DNA from: Glandiceps talaboti
Taxonomy: Eukaryota > Hemichordata > Enteropneusta > Spengelidae
Length of the DNA stretch: 64,000 nucleotides
Assembly (NCBI RefSeq): GCF_964340395.1
Contig: NC_135551.1
Location: forward strand, 17,943,503 to 18,007,502
Reading direction: 5' to 3'
Under the pieces are notes generated by a model that did no database searches, was not told where the DNA came from, and worked only from the letters and a program-made list of their open reading frames with translations. Position 1 is the stretch's first letter; each line of letters opens with the position of its first letter. Both the position numbers and the translations under genes were made by a program. This document shows, piece after piece, positions 40,701 through 55,285 of the stretch.

Positions 40701-43700
40701 CTTTCGCTGTTATGTGCACAGAGCCAGAATGTTCGATAGTAGGAATTTCAGAATGGCCAGACCTTCCAGAAAGGGAGTTCACAATGCTCCACCACTTTTT
40801 ACTGCTTAGATTTCTGTCTGTGAGATCATTCTTGAGTTTCATGCTGTTGTCTACACAATTTCAAATGAAAATTAAATATACTTGAATTGTTCTGTAATCA
40901 TTAGGGTATGCCAGTAATTTTTTTTAAATATGGATTTTTTAGAAATGGGGTATTCTTGAAAAGTATGAACAGTGATTTTATAGATGATCAGCTGTACATG
41001 TTGTCAAATACTATACTGATTTTCGAATACTCTTTTCTTCAAGGCTTTCTTGGTCGCCTGCCAAGGAAAACCTGCCTTCTAAGGGAAATAATGTTATTAA
41101 TCAAATTCAAGTTGTTATAAAAAATAAACTAGGTGGTCTTCCCTTAATTCAGGCGTTTATGCTTTTTGAAACGTGTGTTGCACCAGTGATCTGCAATGGA
41201 ACTGAGGATATGAATATGCCCTGGGTCACTAAGCGTGTATGATTCAACCTTTGTAGATTTCTTCTGGGTATGAAATCAACTGTAAACTCGGCAGTACATC
41301 TGTGTGAGTGTGGTAGATTTTCCCTTGTGTGTTTATGAAGCGGTACATCTCTTATTGGCTGAAACATGTACAAATGAACAGTTCTCGATACCCAAAGGCG
41401 TATTACGAAATGTTAAAATATCTAGACTCTGCTGGTAGGACCACATAGATAATGTAGATACGAGAATAAACAAAGCACACATAGACGTTAAAGCCTGTTG
41501 GCATATGTTTTAGTTTAAAGAGCTATTTGCATAATTATGAATTTTTGGTAATCATTTCGTAAGAATGCAAACTTCAAATTTCAGATAATGTAGTACATGT
41601 ATTTTGATGGTAAAGAAGTGCATGAGTCATTTAAAAGCTGATGTTGTAACTGCTGATAAGCTATGGATAGTTTGCATAATCAATGATATTTGTAATAATT
41701 AGGTAATATGTTAACTATGCAAGCTTCACATTTCATACACAAATGGAGTTTCATATAATTAAATTTCCAATTAAGTGGTACATCACATATCATAGCTACA
41801 GCTTAGAATATTGCATTTCAACAATTTGTAACTTTTTTGACCATAGTCCGATATTAATTATTTTGGGGAAAAAAACTTTAAAAAATAAAAACCTGTAACA
41901 AAAAATTATATTTTGACTTTCAGTTATATATAATCCTTGAAAAACATTCTGGTTTGCCATACAAAACTACTCCGACTGTTAAAAGCTTTATGAACAAAAA
42001 TTTATCGTTTGTACTGAACTACTTCTTTCTTACATGCCAGTAAGGAAACATTGTTTTCTTTGATGGCGTGAACTCTAAATCTTTGAGGAATGAAATCTAT
42101 GGTCGTTATATAAAGGGCAAAACAATATAATGCCCCAGGTTCAGAGTCTTTTTGCTGGTCCAATGGAAAATCCAATGAAAACCACCAGCCCCCCCCCCCC
42201 CCCCCCCCGGGCGGACGAAGAACACTTATGACAGAGAATAGTCTATCATCTGCGAGTAGGAGCCCTATAGTATGTATTCGTATGTATTTAAATGAAATGT
42301 CCACGCGAGTGTACAGCGACCAACTTGTTAGACCTACCGGAAGTTAGTCATTTGAGTCACTCCACACTCCTGTACGGAAATCGAGTGATCCGAAGATTAA
42401 CAAAAAATATATTTTGACTTTCAATTATATAATCGTTAAACACATTCTGGTTTGATGAAAAATAACACATTAATCTCAAATAAGTGAAAATTTGTTTGAA
42501 TTAAATAATGTTAACTTGGGAAAAAAAGTGTGGATTCCATCGGAAAACTGCATATTAGTTTTCTAACTCCGAAAAATATAACATAATATAGGCAAACAAA
42601 TAATATTTTTGGCCTCAACGGCTTGCCATAGTTTTGTTCAGCAAATATAGATGTATTGTATTTGTACTCCCTTGACTTAATTTTTCCTGTAATTACTAGA
42701 AAATATATTTCCACTTCCTTTTTCTTCTCTACTGTAATGTAATTTTTTGCGATGGGCTGAGGTCTTAGCATTTCAAATAAAGGTAGAAATGCATACAGCC
42801 AAATGCGAGACTTCTCCTTGCAAAGCTCACATCCAATATGCGGTTCAGGTTTGGAACCCACACTACAAAAAGGACATTGACCTCCTCGAGAAATTCACAG
42901 GAAAGCGACGAGGATGATACCAGAACTGAGAAAGTTAAGTTAAACAGTGAGACTGAAGGCACTTAACATCACTACATTGGAAGAAAGGAGGAAGAGAGGA
43001 GACTTAATTCAAGCGTTTTGTTTCACCAAGAGATTTGATAAAATTGAACAGGGATTAGTACGTATTCAAACAGGACAAAGTGAATGTAGTGTCTCAAACT
43101 TGTCGTGTTCAGCATTGTATCATTATTTCAATTAACTCTTCACGCTGTTAGTGAATCAAAAATGGAATTTTCAAACCTTCCAGCATTCCCACAATTTCCG
43201 GCTCATACGGACACTGATTCTAGTGGTCAAAGATGGGAAAAATATGTCAAACAAATTGAAAACATGTTCAAAGCCTTCAAAATCACAGACGATGAACAGA
43301 AACGTGCGCTTCTACTGCATTATGCTGGGGATGAGGGAATGTACACATTCGAAACATTACCAAACACAGGTCAAGACTACAAAACAGCTCATGACAAGTT
43401 GCAGGCTTATTTCTCCCCTAAACGCAACATTGAGTATGAACGCTTCAGGTTCAGAGATACTATGCAAGATCGAAATGAAACTATTGACATGTTTCAAACC
43501 AGACTTCAAAAACTAGCGGCAACATGCAATTTTGCTGATAGAGAACAAGAAGTTAAATCTCAAATAATTCGTGGGTGTTTATCTACAAAACTTCGACTTC
43601 ATGCCTTACCCTACAAAACTTCGACGTCATGCCTTACGTGAAGAACTCAGTCTCCAACGACTACTAGACATGGGCAGGTCTCATGAGGCTTTTGAAGCAC

Positions 43701-46700
43701 AAGCTCAAAGCATGGAGAAGCCCCACACCCTCGAGTTCTGTAAATGCTTTCAAACAAAGCTACAAAAAAACCTGTGACCTCAAGAAACAAACAGGGCTAT
43801 CAGCAACATAAATCAATGGTGTCCAGACAGGCAACCAAGTGTTACCACTGTGGTGGAAAATACCCACATGATGGAGAATGTCCAGCCAAAGGTAAAACTT
43901 GTCACTACTGTAAGAAATTGAATCACTTTGCAAAATGCTGTCGATCAAAAAATAGACAACAGAGAAAACCCAACTTTAAAGTTAAAGCTGTTTGCCATGA
44001 AGACTACAAACTTGATAGCTCAGATGATGAATATATGTTCACCCTTGCACAATCCAACTCCAATAATAACAGGAATAGTCGACCAATGGTAACAGTGAAT
44101 TTGAATGGAACTCCACTGCCTGTACAGGCACATCAATCAACATCATGAGTTGTACAACATTCCACAGTCTAGCAGACAAACCAAAGTTGCTACAAGACAG
44201 TAGAACTAGTACTCGTCTATATTCATATGGTTCAAACAAAACAATTCCAGTCATTGGTACTTTCACAGCTGACGTACTGTACGGAGACAATACAACCCAA
44301 GGAAAATTTGCAGTGACCAAGATTAGCGGTGATACACTTCTATGCTACAAGGCAGCAGCTGAACTAGGTATTGTTAACATCACCAACAACGTCAATGCTG
44401 TTAACTACGATGCTGATCATTGGTTGCAGAAATACAGTGACCTCTGTGTCGGTATTGGTAAATTGAAAGATGTCCAGATTAAATTACATGAAGACAAGAC
44501 AGTGATGCCAGTAGCCCAACCACATGATCGACGCATGCCATTCCATGTACAAAAGAAAACAGCAGAAGAGCTACAGAAGTTACTTAATTTAGACATAATT
44601 GACGAAATTTGAGATGAACCTACTCCCTGGGTATCACCTATTCAAGTGGTAAAGAAACCAAGAAACCAAGATGAAGTGAGAATCTGTGTAGATATGAGAG
44701 CAGCTAACAAAGCAATAGAGAGAGAAAGACACTTAACACCAACAATGGATGACATTATTGCCGATCTAAATGGTGCAAAAGTATTCACAAAATTAGATCT
44801 AAATGCAGGATATCACCAACATGAACTTCATCCAGAATCTGGTCATCTAACTGTATTCTCAACTCATAATGGTTTGTACCATTATAAACGTCTCAACTTT
44901 GGTGTGTGCTCCGCAGCAGAGATATTCCAGCATCAGATACAGTCTGCATTACAAGGACTTGATGGTGTAATGAACATCAGTGATGACATAATTGTATTTG
45001 GTCGATCAACACAGGAACACAATGAAAGACTAGATGCATGTCTACAGAGAATCCGTGAACGTCAACTCACACTTAACAAAGGCAAGTGCAAGTTCAACCA
45101 AAAGGGGATAGAATTATTTGGGACTGTATTCGATGCTAATGGTGTATCTCCAGACCCCAAGAAACTATCAGCCATTGAGAGAACTAACTAAAGAAAATAC
45201 GAAATGGACATGGACAAAAGAACATCGCAAAGCATTTGAAGAAATAAAAGACAAACTAGCAAGCAACTGCATTTTAGTGTACTTTGATACAAACAAACCA
45301 ACAGAAGTCCTTGTTGATGCTAGCCCAGTTGGACTTGGTGCAATCCTCACACAAAAGGACAAAAATGGAGAAGTATCTATAGTGGCCCTAGCTAGCAGAT
45401 CTCTTACACCAGTGGAACAAAGATACTCCCAAACTGAAAGAGAAGCTTTAGCAATAACATGGGGTATACTGTACGTCCATCTGTACCTGTATGGAAACAT
45501 GCCATAAGAAGTGAAATTAGTGTTACTAACTCAGGTGATTTGCTGCTACGTGGTAATAGAATTGTAATTCCATGCAAAATGCAACAACAAGTCATAGACA
45601 TTGCATATAAAGGCCATCAAGGCATAGTGAAAACCAAACAACTACTCAGAGAGAAAGTATGGTTTCCCAACATTGATCACATGGTAGAAGAAACAGTCAA
45701 GATGTGTATTCCGTGTCAAGCAGCAGTGACTGACAAAAGGCGCGAACCACTCAAAATGTCCATACTACCAGATGGTCCATGGATAGAAGTTAGTGTCGAT
45801 TTCTCAGAATTGTCAACAAGAGAGTACCTGCGTGTTGTGACAGAAGACTATAGCCGATTTCCTAAAATTGACATTGTTCACTCAACATCTGCAAAAGCTG
45901 TGGTCCCTAAACTTGACAGAATCTTTGCAACATTTGGTGTCCCAAAAACTGTTCGATCGGACAATGGACCGCACTTCAACAGCAACGACTTTGCATTACT
46001 TGCCAACTACTTAGGTTTCAAACACCGTAAAGTAACTCCAAGATGGCTACGTGCCAATGGTGAAGTTGAGAGATTCATGAAAACCCAGAAGAAGGTATAT
46101 AGAACGGCATACAGTGGGAAGAAACCATGGCGTCAACAAGTATACAGATTTCTGAAAAACTATCGTGCTACACCACACTCATCAACAGGCATACCACCAT
46201 CAACATTGATGTTTGGTCGTCCAATGAGAACACGTCTACCAGAAACTGTAACTAAGAGTAATGATACTGAAGTTCAATTGTATGAAGATAGACAGAATCT
46301 ACGCATGAAAACATATGCAGACAGTCATAAAAACACAATAAAACCCCTGATTCAAATAGGAGACACAGTCCTAGTAAAGCAAGATGGAATACTTACAAAA
46401 CACATGTCACCTTACAAAACTGACTCCTATAGAGTCTCAGCAAAGAAAGGAAGTATGATAACTGCCACAAGAAGAGATGCAGAAGTAACAAGAAAATCCT
46501 CATACTCTAAAGTCATCAAAGGGAAAACTGAAGCAGAAACTGACAAGGAGAAGGAGGAGGAAGATGACATCATCAAATTTGAGAACTCTGAGAACTCCAT
46601 TCAACAGAGCCCATCAGGCAACAGTCCAACAACACCAGACACAACGGTAACACCAGACAGCAGTCCAACAAAACCTACCAATCAACAACAAACTACCCAT

Positions 46701-49657
46701 CGATATCCAAGTCGTGTACGGAAACCGCCAACCTATCTGAAAGACTATGTTACAAAATAGAACAGGGAAAGTGAATGCTGAATATTCACTTATGAGGGTG
46801 ATGTGCTAGTAACGTCTCCCCTCTAGTATAGGATAAGAAAACAATGTGAACGAGATAATTTGATAATGATATGATGTGAATTTTTGTATAAAGTTTTGAT
46901 GTGAAATTAACCACTAACCGTACTAACATTTATAAATTATTATTTCAGTGCTATCAAAAGCAGAACAAAAGATTTCGTGTTGGACAATTCACCTGAAAAT
47001 CTACATGATTCAAATGACAATGAACAGTATGAATAATAATAATAATAATAATAATGTTGGGTTCTTATATAGTGGCTTTCACACTCCGTGCTCAAAGCGC
47101 TTTACAATTATTACCCCTGGCTCAGATCAGAATGGCACAACTCCCCGGGGAGCATACAATCCATTGCAGCCGTTTAAGCGCATAGGATTAAAGCTTTCAC
47201 ATTGCAACGTACATCCTACCAGGTCCCCAATTATACGGCTGGGTTGACTGAGGAACAGTCGTGGTTCAAATCTTGCCACTCAGAAACAAACAGCAGGGCT
47301 CGAACCTGCAACCTGTAGATTCCAAGCCGGTCACGCTTACCATTCACCCATCATGACTCCACAATCAAGCTCTTTCTTGTGTATATAATCACTTTATTTA
47401 AAACAAGAGGAGGGATGTAGTGTCTAACCATGCAACTGTCTCTTAATGAATATTAACTAATGTTACAGCGCCCTCACAGTCAATATATGAAGTGTATATA
47501 GTTCAAAGGTGAACAATAAAGTTTCCAGTTACCAACAGGAAGCATGGCTGACGTGTGTATAAATCAAGACTCTATAGTGAACAGGGATTATTATTCAAAC
47601 AGGACAAAGCAACAGGACAAGAGGTCACTCACAAAAGCGTGCAAAATCTACAGTAAACTGAATATAAGGAAATATATCTTCTCACAGCGCGTCACATCTC
47701 AATAGAACAATTTACCAGAGCACATCATCCAAGCCAAAACTATTGTGGACTTTAAAATTAGACTGCACCAGTACTTGAATACTACAAGGGATTATATGAG
47801 CCTTTGAGGCTTTTTTCCCAGTCTTGCAATGGTTAATGTATAACTATGGTAATCACGCTAAACCTATTTCTAAAGAAATCTCTAATTAAGTATAGATGCT
47901 GACGTCGATTGCCACTAATTTTATATTGCAGTGTACCGTACAACAGCACATCTCCAGACCACATAAGTGTGTGTGTGTGTGTGTGAAGGGGAGGGGGTTA
48001 CTGTATAATTGCACATCTAAAATCTGTATAGCCTTTGAAGCTTACGTAAATAGTGGGTTCATGAGGAGGGGCATGAATTTCTTTTGAGAGTGCGAAGGGT
48101 GTTGTGAAAAAAAGGTTTGACAAAACATTTTCCCCACCGTAAATTCTGAGCGTTCACGGTACTTTGTTTGCGACCTTTATGATGATGGACAAATAGTGAC
48201 CCTAAAATTTATATTTTGTCTCCTAGCCGTGAGATTTTAACATACAGACCTAATTTCAGTGTCTGCACATGTTATTCATCACGAGCTTAGTATGGAGACT
48301 TTGATATTTGACCTTGAATTCTATATTAAAGGCCAAATAACCTTATACCTTTGACATGCATTGATCGCATTCAATCAAAGCTAGCACAACTGTCGGATAC
48401 TGAATAAAGTAAAATTATTTCTATCACTTTATCTCGTGACCTTCACAATAACAAGGAAATGGCGGCAATATTTATCATAAAATACAGATGTTTTTTGTTT
48501 AATGGAAACCTGTATGTTAAATGTATGATAGACAGGTTACATTTTTTTAAATATCGAAGCAAATATCGAAGCAAATTTGTTTGTACCGAGGAAAGAAAAG
48601 TGACATGTGTAGGAATTGAAACCACCTCCCCTGAACACTAGTCAGAGTGCTCTAACCAGCCGAGCTAACGTGCGATATTGTGAATTGTCCCTGATCATGA
48701 TGTGTACTTCCTTTCCTCGAGATGGTGGTGAAAAGCTAACTCATTTGTTTAAAGCTTTACCTGTCAACCTAAGAATTTCAACAGGTCTCCCTGCCTAAAG
48801 AGTGGTCAACTTAGGAATCCGTTAATAAAGCAATACGAATTTAAAATAATGTTTGTGTTTCACAATAGCATTTCTCCCCATACTGATCAGCACTGATAGT
48901 ACCGAACAGCACGCAGAAAAACAATGTTCTTCCCATATAAAAACAACATACAGGGTTAATCATCATGAGACTTCAACATTTTCGACTATAGATTAGAATT
49001 TGCACTAAACACGATTATATGAATACAAGTGAGATTGATAAGCAGGTGACTACTATCATCGATACATATTGCAAGACATATTGTCATGACATATAGAATA
49101 TATATTAAAGCGATGTATCCAAGAAAATGCTAACTCGTTTTTGTAATTGCGTATTTGCAAACATCGTATAAAGTGTTATTAGCGAATGTGTAGTGTAGAG
49201 AATAATGTTCTATAAATGTCACATTATCTGTCTTTTTATTTGATTTGGATGACGTTGGCTGCAAAAGTGCCATTGCTACACGGTGTGCATTTCACTGACA
49301 GCCCACCCGTGTATGTTGAGCATGAACGGTTGAAATGTGGCGGTGTCCTGGTACATAATTCAGAACACTTTCGAGCGAATTCAGAAATCACAATGGAACA
49401 CAACGACGATGGATCAGTATGGATACAGTGGTTTTGTGGACAAATATTTTATCGCTCACGTGGAAAAATGATGCATGCACACTATATATTTGAAGGATTA
49501 GAACTGATGGAAATAGAAGTTTACACGTCATATGGTAAGTTTGACTTCCTCAAACTAAAACATACAAATAATTGAAATATGTTTATCTAGTCCTCTCTAA
49601 CATTAGATATAGCAATTCCTCGATTCACTCACAACCTCCTCCCTCCCCCCTCTCTCT

Positions 49658-49738
<81 letters not shown>

Positions 49739-52700
49739 ACAAAATTAATTGATAAATATATAATCAAATCAGCAACTGAAAGTGCTCTTTTTTATAGTGT
49801 AACGTCCAAAGATGTATATTTTTCACACGACATTAAATATATATTTTGCTGAAGGGGGAACAGACGAATGCTATAAAGAGGAAAGTGGAATCGATTATCT
49901 TGGAAAAGTGGACACATCGGCCTCTGGGAAACCCTGCTCACAGTGGTCTGTGGGGTTGGAAAACCTATCAGACTCTGGGAAAAGTTTATATACTAATATG
50001 TTGAAAGAATATTCTCTTGACAACAACCATTGTCGGAAGCTTCCTACCATGAAGGTACCACATTGTTTGGACAGTGATGGTTCATACATGGTATGTGATG
50101 TCGGTTCACCAGGATCCAATTGTGGTAAGTTTCAGCAAAAATAAAAACTGAATTACAATTCTTCATGTGTTTATTTTGTTTATGAAACCATTGACTAAGG
50201 TAATGGATAAACGATGGCAGCCTGCAAGTGACTAGACAAAATATAAATATATATATATGTAATCTATATATACATATATAAATATATAACACAAAAATAT
50301 TAATTTTCAACATAAAATACTTAATTTCGACTGGTAAATATTCTCTTTGGCACACAAAATTGGAGTTTGTATTCGACGGACATAGCCTAATTAATGAAAC
50401 AAATCACATATGCAAATGCCTCATTCAAACTAACAGCTACACCAATAATCTTTCTGAAACATGTGTACCCTGGTATTATGAATATATGTACCACATTCTA
50501 CATAAATTGAAGCAAAATCTTGAGATATAGCCTAATTACTGAAAATAATTAATTATGCAAATGTCTCATTAAAACCAAAAGCTATATCAACAAAGTTTTC
50601 TAGACATGTGCGCATTGATAGGATCGAAGTACGTATCAAATTTTATTGAATTTGAAGCATATATCCTAATTACTGTAACTTATGAATTATACAAATTATG
50701 AAATAGAACTAAAAGCTACATCATTAAACTTTATAGGACACATGCAAATTCTTATTATCAGTGCATGTACCAATTATATTGTATATGAAGAGTACATTCT
50801 CAAGATATAGCCTAGTTTATAATACCGAAAACCATTCATTATGTAAATGACTCATTAATATTCATACATGTTTACCAATCCTAATAAGTTCTAGCAATTA
50901 CCCTGAAGAATAGGTGCAGCAAATTTCGTTTAAATTTAGCCAGCCGGTTTTTTTTAGAAAACGATGACAGAGAGAAAGAGACAGACAGACAGCAGACACA
51001 CATGTGCACACACACATACACACACACGCACGCACGCACGCACGCACGCACACACGCACGCACGCACGCACACACACACACACACATTCCATTCCTAAAA
51101 TATACCCTTCCCTAATGGAAGGTAAGAACGTACAACCCCACTGCGGAAATGCAACACGATTGTAAAATTCATACCAGATATGGATACAGATTCGTATTAA
51201 ATAACTTCATTTGAATATGTAACCGTATCTGGTGTGGGAACACGTGATTGCTCCCACCATACTGATAAATTGAATATGTCAATACGTATGTCTCCGTATC
51301 TGATGCTAACTTCATTCTCATGTTGCATTTCCGCTACAGAGTTGTTCTTCCACCGCGGGTTTTAAATGTTGAGGTGGGAATTTAAGTTACTTTGGGTATT
51401 TAAGTTGTGTGGTGAATTTTTAAGTTTCAGTGAAGTTAGCCGTGGATTTGTAAGTTTTTCCATGGGTTTTTAGTTGCCATGGGTTCTTGAGTTTTGCTGT
51501 GGAAGGTATTTAGTTTTTTGCACGTCGACAAGTTTATTTTGTAATGATTTCAAATTGAGTTTTGTGTATGGATAGATTTACAATTTCTGATGCTTACAAA
51601 TTGTATTTGGGTGTCCACAAACCGTTAGGTTAATAGTCACGTGATGATTGCAGAAGAAGCGTGAGACTCCGAGTAACGACTTATATCATGCTTATTCCCT
51701 GGATAAGTCTATAATGCTCTGGCACTAACATTGCACTGAGCACTGTTCGCTCCGGTGAGACACTTCAAGACGAAAGAAACGTGGCATGTGTAGTCAACCC
51801 ACGTTCTCTGAATTGTTCCAGTTAGAGTGTCAGTGCTTTTAACAGCCGAGTTATTAAATGCACCAATCTGTAGATTCCGAGTCGGTAAATAAGAGGACAA
51901 CTCTTCAAAAGTAAGGATCCTATATGGATTTACAGTGTCCCTGCCTGTAAGGAGTGCAAACTTAGGAATCGATATTTCTAAAGCATTTACGATCTCAATT
52001 GTATGATACAGGGGATTTTTAAGAATTTACTTTAACAAATTACAGAGAGCAAATCTACCCATAACATATGCATAATAATTTGAACAAAAGTGGTACTCTT
52101 TCCTTTTACAGGGTTTCAGTTGCAGGATATATGTGAAGCACACAGTTGTCATAATGGTGGAACATGTGTGCCAGTGTTTGATACCTACACATGTGTGTGT
52201 AAAGTAGATTACTCCGGCAAATATTGTGAATCAGGTATGGACTTGGGGAAGGAGAGAGGAGTGCCAGCGCATGTCCGTGATTTAGTTAATCAGGCCAGCA
52301 GGAAGATGGATGAAAGGATTGTTAGCTGGATGGGTGATTTATTTAAAAAAATCAATATATCGATCGATCGACCAATCAATCAATCAATCGTGCATTGAAT
52401 TACTGACCAACAGACTGACTGACTGACTGACTGACCGACCCAATTATATATATACTGGCATGCTTTGTTGGATTTACCCACGGCTGCCTAGATGATCGAT
52501 TGATATTGTCACTCATAGAAATGCATAGTAAATGGTATTACTATCGATAAGTTTCTTCGGCCTGGGGGGGCGCAGTGGATTGGGATGGGGGTCACCCTGT
52601 TTTTGAAACTGGCAGTAGGGGGGCATGCTGTTTTCAAAATTGTGGATAGGGGGGGTCATTGTGTTTTGGATTGTGATGGAAGAAAAAAATCCTTTTTCGA

Positions 52701-55061
52701 CAATGGCATATAACCTTGTGAAATGTGGTACATGTAAGTATTTGTTCTTCTCCCTGTTTCTTACATGAATTCTTTAATAATACTTATTAATTCAAGCATA
52801 ACTATAAATATACATATACATGTATTACCTAGCTACCACACTAGTTACAGAACATGTCATGTAAGTGCTTGGCTGTTTCACAATCAGTGCTTCACATATA
52901 TTGCACTAGTGAACTTGAAGGTTTCGTAATGGTAATCTTTATAGATAGTTTATAAAGACGTTAATGTAAAATGTTCCCTACTCGTCACTATGAACTTGTC
53001 AGAAGGGATTAATACGCTTTCTATTTTGGACACTACATGTTATTGACACTACAAATCACCACATCTCATCAGATTCCAGTTTCTATTATACACTAGGTAT
53101 GACCTAAAGTTCTCTAACATACCGGTGACTTTACTATACATGCAATATTAATGCCACTATACCAATGCTACGGGGCCATTTTTACGTGACATGGGAATTT
53201 CATTTAAAAATTACATTTACGATAGCTATTCGAAGCTTAGAAATATTACCTCAAAGGCTATGAATAACCTAAACATTGCCTTAATAGAAGCAAAAAACTG
53301 CAGATCTGCCAGGGGAAACCCCCAAGGACTCCTTCACCCCAGAGATCACTCATGCATTCAACCAACAATCAGATGTACCAACAACCTTTTTACTGTCATA
53401 ATGGTATTAAACTTTTCTTAAATATTTTCACCCAATTCTAATTTGAGATGATAGTCTTTTAAAGATGTGAAATGTTTGCCAAGGTAGTCTAAAATTGCCT
53501 TAAACTCCAAATCTCCCCTACCAATGATACTACCAGTAGATGTGCTGACCTCCACTACATGTGTATAATGATGCCATTTAACTGTTTAAGAACATATTTC
53601 AACCCTATGTAAGTTATAAAGAATAGTTTCTGATACTTGATGGTGCTGTCTTGTTAGGTATGGATTGAGTTATTGCTCGAAAGGGTCTGAATAGCCTAAA
53701 ATTTTGGCTTTAAGAGTAAAAATCCTCCAGGGCTTCTAGAGGGAGACCCCCTTGGACGCCCCACATGAGGTGGACATATCCCAGTCTCAAGCTCTTCCCC
53801 TCTTACTGTCAAGATGCTATCAAAGTATATTTCAAAAGTATTTTAACCCTGTTTAGTTGATTTGTACATGTTGGTACTGTCTTGTAAAGCTTGGAAATTA
53901 TTGTCTGAAAGGGCCTAAATAGTCTCAAAATTGACTTTTCAGAGTAAAAAAACCCCAGGGCTTCTAGGGGGAACCCCTAGGACCCCCATGAGATATATAC
54001 ATATTCCCTGCTCAAGCTTTCCCATACCTTTCACTGTCAAGATGCTATTAAACTCTTTTGGAATATATTTACCTTGTGTAGTCAATAATTACAATTATGA
54101 CAGTGCTAATCCGAGATCTCATAAAGTAGATGCAAGACAGTCAAGCAGTCCACACTAAGTCACAATCAAAAATACCTGTCATATGAATATTATATATACA
54201 TGGGTCATCATGTTTTAGAATTAAGTGATAGGTGGGTCAGCCTGTTTTTTGTTTCACAGATAGAGGGGGGGGGTCAATTTAAGAACCCACTGCCCCCCCC
54301 CCCCCGGCTGAAGAAACTGACCGGTCCCTAAGGAGCCTTCTGTAACTACTTCTCCAATTCCATCGTGCTAAAAAATGACTCTACCAGAATTTCCTTTTTC
54401 TAACATATGATCCCGACCCCCCCCCCCCCTTAAATAACTTTCGATCCAGGATCTAGTCCCATAATCAATTGTTTAAAGGACTTACTCCAACTGGTGCCAC
54501 CGCATTAAAGTTTTATAAAGGTAGTGGTAATTTCCAAATACTAACAGAGTAAATTTGTGTGAAGGCACTGCATTAATCTGTACCTTTGTTTGGATCCAAT
54601 TGGCTGAGCTGAAGTTAAGAATGTTATTACTCCAAAACACTAGATGATCCACTCCCAGTGTTGTTGGGACCGAGGTCAATATTTCTATCGCATTATCCTT
54701 AATACCTTACCCAACTGTTCCCATTTTACTCCTATGAAACCCATTTCTCCTCTCCTCACATCACCAGTGAGAATTAATTCACTATATGGTTTTAGCAGCG
54801 ATTTGATGATATGATCTGATGTTATGGTACCTAGCCCTAACCCTAAGCCATAATTTACCGCAACAATGGTCTGTTCATTACCATGGTTACACGTAAAAGT
54901 GCAACCTACTTGAGCACCTCATATCAATTAAATAAAGCAAATCCCAGTTTCAAAAATTAAACTAATATTAATTTTTCAGGGATCACTAAGTGTGTAATAA
55001 ACAGCTTATAACACGATTTATTCCCGAAACGTTAGATGTTATTAGTTGTTTTGTATGTATG

Positions 55062-55095
<34 letters not shown>

Positions 55096-55251
55096 TGTAT
55101 GTATGTATGTATGTATGTATCTATGTATGCATGCATGCATGTATGTATGTTTGTGTGTATTTTATACTTTCCACCAGAGAATGCTAGTTATATGATGTAC
55201 GCGCGTGCGTACATCCGTACAAAGTACCTAACGTACCCTAACGCACGTATG

Positions 55252-55285
<34 letters not shown>

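Larger units (their letters stand above)
43085..47576 (+). mobile_element. Degenerate Ty3/gypsy LTR retrotransposon
   Basis: The order gag, protease, reverse transcriptase, RNase H, integrase is Ty3/gypsy. TGTAGTGTCT at 43085 and again at 47416 marks LTR starts; a purine tract (AAGAGGAGGGA) precedes the second. The 5' LTR seems to be mostly missing, and the 3' LTR would run to about 47576. Frameshifts, a stop and deletions make the element inactive. A SINE-like repeat (47034-47360) sits between integrase and the 3' LTR. Confidence 0.85.

Noticed and set aside
48612-48673. Functional tRNA gene on the minus strand
   Set aside because: The anticodon arm and loop size are irregular and the body continues as a repeat found again at 51720; it is a tRNA-derived repeat.
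54834-54850. Telomere-like CCCTAACCCTAA
   Set aside because: Only about two units occur, far too short to indicate an interstitial telomere.
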